Positions 7,603-16,750 of a stretch of DNA of 38,487 bases are shown one piece after another; the first letter of the stretch is position 1, and each line of letters opens with the position of its first letter. A program made the translations under genes and the position numbers. This DNA is from Gemmatimonadota bacterium (GTDB lineage Bacteria; Gemmatimonadota; Gemmatimonadetes; Gemmatimonadales; GWC2-71-9). Under the pieces are notes generated by a model. The model had not been told where the DNA came from and ran no database searches. It saw nothing but the letters and a program-made list of their open reading frames with translations. The stretch spans positions 867,918 to 906,404 of the forward strand of contig PNAE01000007.1 of NCBI GenBank assembly GCA_003169895.1, given 5' to 3'.

Positions 7603-8154
7603 TCATTCTGTCGCTCTCTCATCCCTCGCTGCTTCGTGCAGTTCCAGCTGCTCCACCTGCCAACTCGTCGGGTGGTTCAGCCGCCAGATCAGGTAGACGA
7701 CAACGCCGATATTGAGCAGCAGCGCACTGGCGCGTGGATAGGTGAGTCGCCGCACCAGCTCGAACACTTCGAACGGGACGAACGACGCGGTCGCGATTAC
7801 GGTCAGGTATTCCGCCCACCGTCTCTGCTGCCACAATCCGACGCCTTCAGTCACGAACAGCGCCGCATACAGGAACGCGCCGCCGCCGATCAATCGCAGT
7901 CGCCATGGCGCAAGCGCACCGATCTGCCGCAGCACCTTGAGAATCGGCGCCACGTCGATGCTCGACCCGAGGGCCTCGAACATGTTGTTGGCCTGCTCGC
8001 GGATGTCCGAGCGGATCAGCTGCAGGGCACCCAGGCCCAGGGCAATCAGCAACAACGCCTTGCCGAACTTGAACAACGCGATCAACGTCAGGATGCGATC
8101 GCGCTGCCGCGCGTGGGCTGGGGAACGTGAATTGTCGGGCACGCCTGCAGTCAT
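7603..8154 (-). CDS. DUF2127-like integral membrane protein
   Basis: The chosen start (CAT at 8152-8154) gives 183 residues; the longer open frame upstream has no membrane-protein character and lies in the divergent spacer. There are four hydrophobic segments: I-L-T-L-I-A-L-F-K-F-G-K-A-L-L-L-I-A-L, the one containing R-L-I-G-G-G-A-F-L-Y-A-A-L-F, L-T-V-I-A-T-A-S-F-V-P-F-E-V-F-E-L, and L-L-L-N-I-G-V-V-V-Y-L-I-W-R-L. The pattern K-F-x-K-A, L-Y-A-A-x-x-x-x-E-G-x-G-L and P-F-E-x-x-E-L is that of the DUF2127 family, whose function is unknown. It converges with the response regulator gene, leaving only four bases between the stops. Confidence 0.82.
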   Translation of the reverse strand: MTAGVPDNSRSPAHARQRDRILTLIALFKFGKALLLIALGLGALQLIRSDIREQANNMFEALGSSIDVAPILKVLRQIGALAPWRLRLIGGGAFLYAALFVTEGVGLWQQRRWAEYLTVIATASFVPFEVFELVRRLTYPRASALLLNIGVVVYLIWRLNHPTSWQVEQLELHEAARDERATE

Positions 8155-8267
8155 CGCATCGTCACCAATCGCAACAGGGAAATTCGCGGTGCGTCTGCAT
8201 CCAGAGATCGAATTGCCCCAGGGGATCCAGGGGCCTGAAGCAGCCACGCTCGAGCGTGCCAAGGAAG

Positions 8268-10016
8268 ATGCACGGGAAGGGAGTGCCTCTGCTACGTCGG
8301 GGTGAAGGGCGAAAGGGCGTCGGCGCCAACGCCGCGCCGGCTGCCCGATCGGCCCGCGGAGCCTCGCTGCAGCAGCGGGCCCTGTCGCCAAAACCCTGGC
8401 TCGCATTTGCCGTCCTCGCTGCCCTGGTCGACGTCTGGGGCAACCGGTACAACCTCAATCCCGACGGCATCAGTTACGTGGAGATGGCGCAGCATGCCTT
8501 GGTGGACGGGCCCGGCGAGCTGATCAACGGGCTGTGGAGCCCCGGCTACCCGAGCCTGCTGATGTGGCCGCTGCGACTCGCGGGCTCGGCCTGGGACGTG
8601 GCTATCCCCGCGCTGCATGCCGTGAATCTGCTGCTGTACCTGATGGCGCTCGGCATTTTTCTGCAACTGTTGCGTGCGGTGGTACGGCCGGATCGGCCCA
8701 TGCTGGCACCAGCGCTCGCCCAGCACGTCGAGGCGTTCGGCGCGGCGGCATTCGCGTCGATCGCGCTGGTATCGATCGGCCTGGGATTGCTCACGCCGGA
8801 TGTCGCCGTCATGCTGGCGGTAGTGGCGACGGCGGCCTGCTGCGTTCAGCTCGAGCGTACCGCGCATGCCTGGTCGTGGGCAGTGGCGTTGGGCGTGGTT
8901 CTTGGCGGCGGCTACTGGGTCAAGGGGATCCTGCTGCCCCTGAACGCACTACTCCTGGTGCTGCTGCTGGTCGTTCCTCCTCGCGTCGATCGTGCGCGGA
9001 AGAAGATCGGCGTGGCCGCGCTGCTGTTTGTCGTGATGAGCCTGCCGCTGGTCGGGCTGGTGAGCGCCAAGGTGGGCCGGCCAACGGTCGGAGACGTTGG
9101 CCGCTTGAACTATGCGTGGGCGATCGATCACGTCACGCCATTCGTTGGATGGCTGGGCGATTCGACCGGGCGGTTCGGCACGCCGGTTCACCCGCCCCGC
9201 GTGCTGCAGCAGCAGCCGCTGACCCTCGAGTTTGCGACGCCGGTGCGGGCGACGTATCCACTCTGGTACGACCCTTCATACTGGTACGCGGGCCTCAAGG
9301 CGCGCATCGATATCGGTGGTCAGTGGCGAGCGCTGCGACAAGGCCTCGCCGACCTTGCCCGCGTAGTGTTCGGGCAGGTCGTGTTGGCAGCGAGCGTGAT
9401 CGCGCTCTGGCTCGCTACCGCACCGCAACCGGGATCCCGCCCGGACCGCCGCATGCCGTCGGTGCTCGCCGCCTGGTCGCTTGCCGCGGCGATGGTCCTT
9501 GCGCTGGTGCACGTGGAGTCGCGGTACCTGGCCGGCTTCATTGCGACCGGCGTGATCGCGATCTGGGCGTGGTTGTCGACCCGGAGGCCGCGACGTGCGC
9601 TGCGATGGGTGCTTCCAGCGGCGGTCGTGGCGCTGGCGCTTTCACTGGTTCGCGACCTGGATCGGAACACCGGCGGATTCGACCCCGGATATCGTCCCGA
9701 TTACCTGCTTGACGCGGCGCAGTTGCGGGGCGCGGGACTCCATTCCGGCGATCACGTCGGGACCGTCGGTGATGCCTTCGAGCAGTATGCCGCGTTCGTC
9801 GCGGGAACGCCGATCACGGCACAGGTCATGGATTCTGTCCAGTACTGGCAGCTGTCGCCCGGCGGCCGGCTGGAATTGCAGCGCCATCTGGCTGCGACCG
9901 GCGTCAAGGCGTTGCTGGCGAACAACGTTGCCGCTGGCATGCAGGTCGAGGGGTGGCGTGTGATCGTGCATGCGGATTCGTCGAATCTCGGCGTGCTGAT
10001 GCTGCGCGCACCCTAG
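8268..10016 (+). CDS. Polytopic glycosyltransferase-like membrane protein
   Basis: About 582 residues from the ATG at 8268. The start is uncertain: the purine-rich AAGGAAG abuts this ATG, and GTG at 8283 is an alternative. The earlier in-frame ATG at 8127 would run back over the divergent gene. After a basic N-terminal stretch come a first membrane helix, an extracytoplasmic N-P-D-G-I-S-Y-V-E-M-A loop and W-S-P-G-Y-P-S-L, typical of GT-C-type (family 39-like) lipid-sugar-dependent transferases, where the acidic residue in the first loop is catalytic. About ten further hydrophobic segments follow, then a soluble C-terminal domain (about 470-582). It probably transfers a sugar to a protein or envelope polymer; the substrate is unknown. 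Confidence 0.75.
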   Translation: MHGKGVPLLRRGEGRKGVGANAAPAARSARGASLQQRALSPKPWLAFAVLAALVDVWGNRYNLNPDGISYVEMAQHALVDGPGELINGLWSPGYPSLLMWPLRLAGSAWDVAIPALHAVNLLLYLMALGIFLQLLRAVVRPDRPMLAPALAQHVEAFGAAAFASIALVSIGLGLLTPDVAVMLAVVATAACCVQLERTAHAWSWAVALGVVLGGGYWVKGILLPLNALLLVLLLVVPPRVDRARKKIGVAALLFVVMSLPLVGLVSAKVGRPTVGDVGRLNYAWAIDHVTPFVGWLGDSTGRFGTPVHPPRVLQQQPLTLEFATPVRATYPLWYDPSYWYAGLKARIDIGGQWRALRQGLADLARVVFGQVVLAASVIALWLATAPQPGSRPDRRMPSVLAAWSLAAAMVLALVHVESRYLAGFIATGVIAIWAWLSTRRPRRALRWVLPAAVVALALSLVRDLDRNTGGFDPGYRPDYLLDAAQLRGAGLHSGDHVGTVGDAFEQYAAFVAGTPITAQVMDSVQYWQLSPGGRLELQRHLAATGVKALLANNVAAGMQVEGWRVIVHADSSNLGVLMLRAP

Positions 10017-10053
10017 CCGCATCGCTCGCTTCGGCATAGCTTTTCGGCGCTTC

Positions 10054-10124
<71 letters not shown>

Positions 10125-10230
10125 TTGGACGACCCCGCCTCGGCACGCGGCCCAGCACGACCGGCTGCGCTGATAGCGATCGGTCACCGGATCGTTCTGG
10201 TGCGGTAACCTGCCCCGCGTATCTTTCCCC

Positions 10231-11304
10231 ATGCGCAACCATCCACTGATGTTGCTCGTTTTGGCGATCACGGCCTGCTCGCCACCCAAGCCTCCCGCTC
10301 CAACCATCACCATCGCGGCCACGACCGATACCGTAGTTGTTCCGGTGGTCGAGGTGACTGCTGCCGCGCCGCGGTTCGACGGCAAGTGGACGCTGCTCGC
10401 CCTGCTCGAGGATCAGCTGTACCTCGCGGACTTTGCCACCAGGAGCGTCGAGCCGTTTCCCGGAATCACGAAGACCGAGGTTCCCCATCCGATCACGCTG
10501 ATCGGTGTTGGCGACACGATCATCGTGGGCGACTGGGGCCTGCGTCGATTCACGCAATGGTCACCGACGGGTCAGCGGCTCGCGGCGTGGCCGGCGCCTG
10601 ACACGCTGCACGGGGCACTGCCAAGGGCGCGCGATGCCGCAGGGCAATGGTACTTCGAGCTCTGGCCGGATCCCAAGCCGGACGGCAGCGGCCTGGTTGA
10701 CAGCGGGGCAGTGGTGCGCGCCGACGCGCAGCTCACCCGCTTCGATACGCTGGCACGCCTTGCGCCGCCGGAGCTGGTCAAGGTATTGGGTGTCAACGGT
10801 CAGCACTATCAGCGGCGTTCGATGGGCGGGGACGATGCCTGGGGCGTGCTTCCCGATGGCGCGCTTTGGGTCGCTCGGGTGTTCCAGAACCAGATCGAGT
10901 GGCATCACCCCGGTGTGAAGAAGGTCGAACGCTCGCCGCGATTGCCCGATCTGGTGCTCACCGTGTCGGACATGGACCGGGAGATTTACGTACGTCGCTT
11001 TCCCGAGGACCAGCGTCAGACGGCGCGAGAAGTACCGAATGCTCCGGTCAAGCCGCCGTTCGAGCACGTCTTCGCGGCGCCCGACGGGCGGCTGTGGCTG
11101 GCGAAGAGCGACACTGCACTCGCGCGGGTGCGACATTTTCATGTCGTCGACAAGACGGGAGTGCTCTTCAACGTCGCCGTGCCCAGCTACGGCTTCGCAC
11201 TCGGCGTCGACGGGAACTTCATCCTGATGGGGGAGGAGTTCCCGGGCGGGATTCGGCTCCTGCGGTATCCGATCCCGCCGGAAGCGCGCGGATCACCGCA
11301 GTAG
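10231..11304 (+). CDS. Probable beta-propeller lipoprotein, function unknown
   Basis: A 357-residue product with a short signal (M-L-L-V-L-A) ending in the lipobox I-T-A-C (Cys16), followed by a proline-rich linker and then repeated short strands of the type D-x-L-Y-L-A-D-F, D-T-I-I-V-G-D-W-G, G-A-L-W-V-A-R-V, G-R-L-W-L-A-K-S and G-N-F-I-L-M. These spaced aromatic and Gly/Asp strands suggest a six-bladed beta-propeller of the NHL/6-bladed type. It should sit in the periplasm, anchored in a membrane. No catalytic motif is visible. It follows the tRNA gene after a 106-base spacer and converges with the minus-strand channel gene. Confidence 0.72.
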   Translation: MRNHPLMLLVLAITACSPPKPPAPTITIAATTDTVVVPVVEVTAAAPRFDGKWTLLALLEDQLYLADFATRSVEPFPGITKTEVPHPITLIGVGDTIIVGDWGLRRFTQWSPTGQRLAAWPAPDTLHGALPRARDAAGQWYFELWPDPKPDGSGLVDSGAVVRADAQLTRFDTLARLAPPELVKVLGVNGQHYQRRSMGGDDAWGVLPDGALWVARVFQNQIEWHHPGVKKVERSPRLPDLVLTVSDMDREIYVRRFPEDQRQTAREVPNAPVKPPFEHVFAAPDGRLWLAKSDTALARVRHFHVVDKTGVLFNVAVPSYGFALGVDGNFILMGEEFPGGIRLLRYPIPPEARGSPQ

Positions 11305-11338
11305 CCCGTTGGCCCCGCTCGGGGGCGGTGGCTCCAGG

Positions 11339-12043
11339 CTATTCCTGCCTTTCTGCGGCTCGCCGTGCCTCATCCGCCTGGCGTTGCCGCTCGCGATACG
11401 CCTGATACCATCGCCGCGTCACTTCACCGGCCAACGTGGTGTTGCCCAGACCGAACGCCAGTCCAACGGCCAGCGCCACTGCACCCAGCACCAGGGTGAA
11501 CGCCGCCGTGATCAGCTCTGCGGCAACACCAAGCTGCTGTAGCGCCATGAACACCGCGATCACGACGACGGAGCCCTTGGCGACGTTGGCGAGAATCGGC
11601 ACGCCCTCCATCGTTCCGGCCGAAGCGAGGATGAGTCCGCGCACGAACTCACCGACTACGATGCCGAGAATCACGATCACGATCGCGGCGATGAGAGTCG
11701 GGATGAATCCGAGCATGATGCCGAACATGCGATTGATGCTGTCGAGGCCCAGTGCCGCCGACGCCAGCAGAATCACGATCAGCATGATCAGCCAGAACAA
11801 CAGCTTGCCGACGGCGTGAACCGGGTCGAGGCCGCCACCGGTGCGATCCACCGCTTCGCGCAGGCCGCCGGCCTCGGCAACCTTGTTGAAGTTGAGGCGC
11901 TTGAGGGTGCGATCGGTCCACTTCTCGATCTGGCGGGCCACGAAGTAGCCAACCAGCAGGATGAGTACGGCGACCAGCAGTGCCGGCAGCACCGCCCAGA
12001 GCTGCTGCAGGCCGGTGTTCAGGCGATCGACGAGTTCGTTCAC
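11339..12043 (-). CDS. Conserved TM-helix (MscS-associated) membrane protein
   Basis: A 234-residue protein reading from a GTG at 12043. It has a long N-terminal helix (L-W-A-V-L-P-A-L-L-V-A-V-L-I-L-L-V-G-Y-F-V-A-R), R-L-N-F-N-K-V-A-E-A-G-G-L, and three or four more spans, ending in a charged coiled tail (R-E-R-Q-R-Q-A-D-E-A-R-R). This matches the conserved TM_helix repeat found at the front of some mechanosensitive channel proteins (PF05552 type). The MscS beta-domain and C-terminal vestibule are absent, so it may be a helper or a channel of its own. The GTG start overlaps the stop of the upstream dehydrogenase gene (GTGA), so the two are co-translated. Confidence 0.85.
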   Translation of the reverse strand: MNELVDRLNTGLQQLWAVLPALLVAVLILLVGYFVARQIEKWTDRTLKRLNFNKVAEAGGLREAVDRTGGGLDPVHAVGKLLFWLIMLIVILLASAALGLDSINRMFGIMLGFIPTLIAAIVIVILGIVVGEFVRGLILASAGTMEGVPILANVAKGSVVVIAVFMALQQLGVAAELITAAFTLVLGAVALAVGLAFGLGNTTLAGEVTRRWYQAYRERQRQADEARRAAERQE

Positions 12044-13080
12044 GGGGCCACCTCGAGCACGAGTTTTCCAAACTGTTCACCGCCAGCGAGGCGGCGATAG
12101 GCGTCAGCCGCATCGGCCAGGGAGTAGACCGCGTCGACCGGCGGTCGCAGCTGGCCGGCGTCGCCGAGAGCTACAATCTGGGCGAACTCGCGGGACGTGC
12201 CCATGGTCGAGCCGAGCAGTGACCACTGGAACCAGAACAAGCGGCGCAGGTCCAATTCGGCCGCTGCGCCGCCGGTGGATCCGCAGGTCACCAGGCGTCC
12301 CCCTGGTCGCAACGCCTTGAGCGACCGCTGCCACGTCGGCGCGCCGACGGAGTCGACGACGACGTGGACGCCGGAGCCGAAATGTCGTTTGACCACGCCC
12401 GGGACATCAGCCGTGGCCTCATGGTTGACACCAAGCTCGGCGCCGAGTTCGCGGGCGCGGGCGAGCTTCCGGTCGGACGACGAAGTGACCGCCGCGCGCG
12501 CGCCGTGGTGTCGGGCAACCTGGAGCGCGGCTACCGCCACGCCGCCACCGATCCCCCAGATCAGGACCTGCTCACTCCGGGCGAGCCGGGCTCGGGTCGT
12601 GAGCATGCGCCAGGCGGTCAGTGTCGACAGGGTGAACGCAGCCGCCTCGGGCCACGACCACTCGCCGCGGATCGGTGCAACGTTGCTTCCGGGTACCACC
12701 ACCTCCAGCGCGGCCGTGCCAGGTCGGTGTTCGCCCAGGATACCAAAGCGACGGCAGAACACCTCCTCGCCAGCGGAGCAGGGCTCGCACGTCCCGCATG
12801 AGACGCCGGGGTTGATCAGCACGCGATCGCCCGGACGCACGTGGTTCACGGCGGCGCCGACTTCGAGGACGACCCCCGCGCCGTCACTGCCTACGATGTG
12901 CGGGAAGGCGGGCACTGGCACGCCCGGCGCAGCATGGGCCACCCAGAGATCGAGATGGTTCAGGGCGGCGGCGCGGATGCCGATCCGGACCTCGGTGGGT
13001 TCCCGAAGCACTGGTGGCGCCACATCCATCACGGCCAGATGTGGGGATCCACCGGTGGCGGTCAGGCAGAGCGCGCGCAT
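12040..13080 (-). CDS. Zinc-type alcohol dehydrogenase / quinone oxidoreductase family protein
   Basis: The start at 13080 (M-R-A-L-C-L) is the usual N terminus of the family and gives 346 residues. A GroES-like domain with H-I-V-G-S-D-G-A-G-V-V and G-D-R-V-L-I-N-P-G-V is followed by a structural zinc lobe with four Cys (C-G-T-C-x-x-C, then Cys seven residues on). The Rossmann fold shows W-G-I-G-G-G-V-A-V-A-A-L-Q. At the catalytic zinc position the sequence is A-A-L-N-H-L-D-L-W, Asn replacing Cys, as in the zinc-dependent oxidoreductase branch that often uses other ligands. The substrate is unknown. It heads a two-gene minus-strand operon with the TM-helix protein. Confidence 0.9.
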   Translation of the reverse strand: MRALCLTATGGSPHLAVMDVAPPVLREPTEVRIGIRAAALNHLDLWVAHAAPGVPVPAFPHIVGSDGAGVVLEVGAAVNHVRPGDRVLINPGVSCGTCEPCSAGEEVFCRRFGILGEHRPGTAALEVVVPGSNVAPIRGEWSWPEAAAFTLSTLTAWRMLTTRARLARSEQVLIWGIGGGVAVAALQVARHHGARAAVTSSSDRKLARARELGAELGVNHEATADVPGVVKRHFGSGVHVVVDSVGAPTWQRSLKALRPGGRLVTCGSTGGAAAELDLRRLFWFQWSLLGSTMGTSREFAQIVALGDAGQLRPPVDAVYSLADAADAYRRLAGGEQFGKLVLEVAP

Positions 13081-13124
13081 TCGTGTGAGCGGACACCTTG
13101 CAGAAGCGAGAGAGTGACGCGACA

Positions 13125-13130
13125 TATAAT
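13125..13130 (+). promoter_or_regulatory. Consensus -10 box (TATAAT) upstream of the histone-like gene
   Basis: A perfect TATAAT lies in the 133-base spacer between the divergent dehydrogenase and histone-like genes. I see no good -35 at 16-18 bases; TTGCAG at 13098-13103 is 21 bases away. The AT-rich patch can also serve the minus strand. An initiation point near 13137 would leave a leader of about 75 bases before the ATG at 13214. Confidence 0.5.
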
Positions 13131-13213
13131 AGCGATTCGCATCGCACGACACCGTGCCGTTCGGCGAAGGTCACTCAACAACCCTATTTACGCTCCGGAT
13201 CAGGAGAGCACCG

Positions 13214-13635
<422 letters not shown>

Positions 13636-13639
<4 letters not shown>

Positions 13640-14997
13640 TCGAGCGGCGTCGCCGCACGACGACGCGCCCCGGTGTTTCCGGGGCGCGTTGTGCTTTAGG
13701 GATCGCGCTGTTGCTGGTTGCTTGCGGTCCCGCACCCGGGGCCGGCATGGAAGCGCTCACTGGGGCCACCCTCATCGACGTCGTAACGGGCCGTCCGTTG
13801 TCGGACGCGGTGATTCTCGTCCGGGACGGGCACATCGTGGCAGTAGGCGCCGCCGACGCGGTGCCGGTGCCCCGCGGGGCCGATGTCAGCGACCTGCGCG
13901 GACGCTGGATCGTACCCGGGTTCATCGACGCCCACACGCACCTGCAACCGTGGGGCTTGGGCGTCGCACTACGCTACGGCGTCACCGCGGTTCGTGACCT
14001 TCACGAGGGCACGACGTTAGCCGACACGCTGCGGGCCGTGGCCGCGCGCGCGCCGGCGCCGCGCCTGTTTCTCGCCGTGGCCATGCTGGACGGTCTGCCC
14101 ACGACCTATCCCGACGCATGGCCCGTTTTATCCCCAGACTCCGCCGACGCGGCCGTCGGACGATTGGTGGAACGGGGCGCAGCGTGGGTCAAGGTGTACA
14201 CCAGAATCACGCCGGATGTGCTCGAAGCGATTGTCAATGCGGCGCGGGTGCGGCAGCTGCCGGTGGCCGCCCATCTCGGCCTCACCGACGCAATTACCGC
14301 GGCGGACCTGGGGGTGACTTCCGTCGAGCATCTCAGTGGCGTCCCAGAAGCCGCTGGCGACTCGACCATGCTGTTCGCGGCGCATGCCCAGGGCTTCTTT
14401 CCCGGTTGGACTGCATTCGAGCGGAGTTGGAGCACCCTGGACACGGCGGCGCTCGCCGTAGTCGCCCGGGAACTCGCGGCCCGGCGAGTCTTCCTCGTGC
14501 CAACGCTCGTCCTCCACGAGACTCTTTCCCGGCTCGACGATTCGAGCATCTACCACTCGGCCGATCTCAGGAGAGTCCCCGATTCGGCCCGGCGCGACTG
14601 GAACGTCGCCGGCATGATCAAGCGCGCCGGCTGGACCCGTGCCGATTTCGCGGCGTTCCGTGCGGCTCGGCCAAGTCAGGACTTCGTGCTGCGGACCTTC
14701 GTGGCGAGCGGCGGCCGAGTCGCAGCCGGGACCGACGCCTCCAATCAACTGCTGGTGCCGGGCGCGTCGCTGCACACCGAGATGGAGCTGCTGGTGCGCG
14801 CTGGCCTCAGCTCGCTGACCGCCCTGCGAGCCGCCACCTCCTGGGCGGCGGACCTGCTGCGGGCGGACTCGCTCGGACGACTGCGTCCTGGTGCGGCGGC
14901 AGATCTCGTCGTCCTTGGCGCCGACCCGCTGGCAGACATTCGCAATACGCGGCAGGTGGTGCGGGTGATGCTCGGTGGGAAGTGGGTCGGACCGTAG
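13636..14997 (+). CDS. Amidohydrolase-family metal-dependent hydrolase, lipoprotein
   Basis: A 453-residue product from the GTG at 13636, which overlaps the previous stop. This start gives an Arg-rich n-region (I-E-R-R-R-R) and a lipobox L-V-A-C (Cys30); the internal ATG at 13747 would lose the signal. Metal-site residues in order: His100 and His102 (D-A-H-T-H), Lys186 (W-V-K-V), His213 (A-A-H-L-G), His232 (V-E-H-L) and Asp367 (A-G-T-D), the imidazolonepropionase/prolidase-like amidohydrolase set. It should act in the periplasm, on a peptide-like or cyclic amide substrate that cannot be specified. A strong hairpin lies within its signal-peptide coding region. Confidence 0.9.
13663..13689 (+). 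terminator. Terminator-like hairpin inside the amidohydrolase signal-peptide region
   Basis: An 11-bp perfect stem (13663-13673 with 13679-13689) closes a five-base TGTTT loop and is followed by TTGTGCTTTA. It sits 24 bases after the histone-like stop and inside codons 10-18 of the amidohydrolase gene. It could terminate most histone-like transcripts, with read-through, or translation of the coupled GTG melting it, allowing the downstream gene. Confidence 0.65.
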
Positions 14998-15076
14998 CTG
15001 CTAGTGATGGAAATACTGCGGGAATTCGCATCGAGCAATGATAGGTCGCGTGCCGTCAGGTCGCTAATTTCCAGCC

Positions 15077-15304
15077 ATGGGCAGCTTTCGCTGGACTCCC
15101 GAGCGGATGGAGCAGCTGGAGCACGCAGTGCAGCGCCGCAAGCGCGTGACGCTCCGGCGGCGCGGCAGCGAGTATGTCGTGGTCGCTTCGGCTCTCAAGC
15201 AATCACGCGGACGCGATGCGCTGGCGGGTTACCTGGCCATGACTGGCGAAGAAATGCTGTTCGTTCTCGGCGACCTCGATCACTTCCAGGTGCTCGACTC
15301 CTGA
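15077..15304 (+). CDS. Small protein of unknown function upstream of the RNase H-like gene
   Basis: A 75-residue product starting M-G-S-F-R-W-T-P-E-R-M-E-Q-L, with a basic strand-like segment (R-R-K-R-V-T-L-R-R-R-G-S-E-Y-V-V-V-A) and an acidic end (M-T-G-E-E-M-L-F-V-L-G-D-L-D). No signal or membrane segment, and no strong ribosome site before the ATG. I do not recognise the family. The alternation of a basic hairpin and an acidic helix suggests a compact nucleic-acid-associated domain, but this is a guess. It ends about 23 bases before the likely RNase H start and probably shares its transcript. Confidence 0.6.
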   Translation: MGSFRWTPERMEQLEHAVQRRKRVTLRRRGSEYVVVASALKQSRGRDALAGYLAMTGEEMLFVLGDLDHFQVLDS

Positions 15305-15327
15305 CCATACAGCCGCTACCGGTAGCG

Positions 15328-15933
15328 TTGGTCCACCTGGACGAGAGTTGCCTCGGCAACGGCAAACCCGGCGACAATCCCGGCGGCGCGGGCGGGCTCG
15401 TGGAAACCCGGACGCCACGCGGCATTGAACGCCGGGACCTTTTCATCCATTCGCCTGCGACGACCAACAACCGCATGGCATTGAGCGGCGCGATCGCAGT
15501 GCTGCAGCTGCTGGGACAGAAAGGGAACCGCCTCAGAGTCCTCATCGTTTCCGATTCCGAGTATCTGGTCAAGGGCATTCGTGAGTGGGCCCCCGGCTGG
15601 GAGGCGCGGAACTGGACGCGGAAGGGCGGGGCCATCGAAAACCTGGAACTCTGGCGAACGCTCTCGCATTCGCTCACCAGGCACGATGCGCAGTTCACCT
15701 GGGTCCGCGGGCACGCCGGACATGCGAAGAATGAATACGCCAACGACCTGGCGGTACGCGCGGCATCGGAACAGGTCACGTCCGCGGGAGTTGTCGCGTC
15801 GGGTTTCCCGCAATGGCTGGCGGCGCGACAGGTCAAGGGCAAGTTTCCCGGATACGATCCGGACGTGAGCTTCAGCGCGCTCGAATCGCGGCTTGTCGGT
15901 GGAGAACGCATCGCGCTTGCGGAGGGGGCATGA
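15328..15933 (+). CDS. RNase H-like protein lacking the second catalytic acidic residue
   Basis: The RNase H fold begins directly at V-H-L-D-E-S-C-L-G-N, so the TTG at 15328 is the likeliest start (201 residues). CTG at 15301, overlapping the small gene's stop, is an alternative. Against E. coli RNase HI, the first Asp (Asp5), the third (Asp76 in V-S-D-S-E-Y), the loop His (His129 in R-G-H-A-G-H) and the last Asp (Asp140) are kept. The helix motif reads T-T-N-N-R-M-A-L, where the family has T-T-N-N-R-M-E-L: the essential Glu is Ala51. Glu6, next to Asp5, might compensate. A 50-residue C-terminal extension rich in aromatic and basic residues follows. The stop overlaps the next gene. Confidence 0.82.
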   Translation: MVHLDESCLGNGKPGDNPGGAGGLVETRTPRGIERRDLFIHSPATTNNRMALSGAIAVLQLLGQKGNRLRVLIVSDSEYLVKGIREWAPGWEARNWTRKGGAIENLELWRTLSHSLTRHDAQFTWVRGHAGHAKNEYANDLAVRAASEQVTSAGVVASGFPQWLAARQVKGKFPGYDPDVSFSALESRLVGGERIALAEGA

Positions 15934-16694
15934 CTGAGCTGGAAGGGTTCGCCGCCGCGCTGCTGGGGCAGTGGCGCGCTGGAGGCGGCAAGGGCGGTGG
16001 ACCGATCGCGGTGAGCGAGCTACTGGCGCGGGTGTTTCCGTACCGGGTCGCGCGACGGATTCTCGGCATCGATGTGAGCGAGGACTACGAGGCGTTGGTG
16101 CTGCGATTGCTGTCCGAAGAACAGGATCTCGTGCGCGTCGAGCCAGTGGACGCGGCGGACATGGCGCGCGTCACCATCACTTCCAGGCTGCCGGACCTGG
16201 AGGTGCTGCAACTGCTGCGCGCCGCCACGCTGACGCTGACCGACAGGGCGATCGCGCGACTCGACGGCGTGCTGCCGATGCCAGCCCCGAAAAGTGACTC
16301 GAAGTGGGCTGAACCGGACCTGTCGACGGGACCGGACCCAGAGGCATCGCCGCGATTGATCGACCCCCACGCGGGCGGAGCAGAACCACGTCCAGCAGCG
16401 ACCACGGATGATGACGACATCATCCCGCTCCGGGCTGAGCGCGAAGCGGAGCCCGCTCACCCTATGCCGATGGGCCCACCGCCGGCATTCCTCACCACCG
16501 TGTCGTTCACGCCTCCGACTACCGAGCACTGCTGGAGTTGCGCGGAATCGTTGCCGGCCGATCGACCGGTCACGTTCTGCCCGTTCTGCGGGGCGGATCA
16601 GCGGCAGCCGGCGTGCGCAGCCTGTGGGGCCGGTGTGGAGCGGAAATGGAAGCACTGCCCTGATTGCGGCGTGCAACTCTGGTCGCGGGCGTAG
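15930..16694 (+). CDS. Protein with C-terminal double zinc ribbon, function unknown
   Basis: The ATG at 15930 overlaps the RNase H-like stop and has a strong GGAGGGGG ribosome site. The product has 254 residues. The N-terminal 115 are helical (L-A-R-V-F-P-Y-R-V-A-R-R-I-L-G-I, L-P-D-L-E-V-L-Q-L-L-R-A-A) and have no family I recognise. A Pro/Asp/Glu-rich linker of about 80 residues follows. At the end are two zinc ribbons: Cys201/Cys204 with Cys217/Cys220 (C-P-F-C-G-A-D) and Cys229/Cys232 with Cys243/Cys246 (C-P-D-C-G). This is the double zinc ribbon arrangement of adaptor proteins. Coupling to the RNase H-like gene suggests a common role. Confidence 0.8.
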   Translation: MTELEGFAAALLGQWRAGGGKGGGPIAVSELLARVFPYRVARRILGIDVSEDYEALVLRLLSEEQDLVRVEPVDAADMARVTITSRLPDLEVLQLLRAATLTLTDRAIARLDGVLPMPAPKSDSKWAEPDLSTGPDPEASPRLIDPHAGGAEPRPAATTDDDDIIPLRAEREAEPAHPMPMGPPPAFLTTVSFTPPTTEHCWSCAESLPADRPVTFCPFCGADQRQPACAACGAGVERKWKHCPDCGVQLWSRA

Positions 16695-16750
16695 CGACTT
16701 ACCGACCTCAGGAAGTACGTCCTGCGGCGCCGTGCTGCCATATTTCAGCG

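Noticed and set aside
11305-11338. Strong terminator between convergent genes
   Set aside because: Only a short GGCCCCG/CGGGGGC-type hairpin without a T-run is visible, too weak to call.
12197-13117. Plus-strand open frame of 306 codons
   Set aside because: Antisense to the alcohol dehydrogenase gene; Ser/Pro/Thr-rich with no motif.
15004-15327. N-terminal extension of the RNase H-like protein
   Set aside because: The extension overlaps the 75-residue small gene in another frame and is Arg/Ala-rich; the RNase H fold begins directly at 15328.
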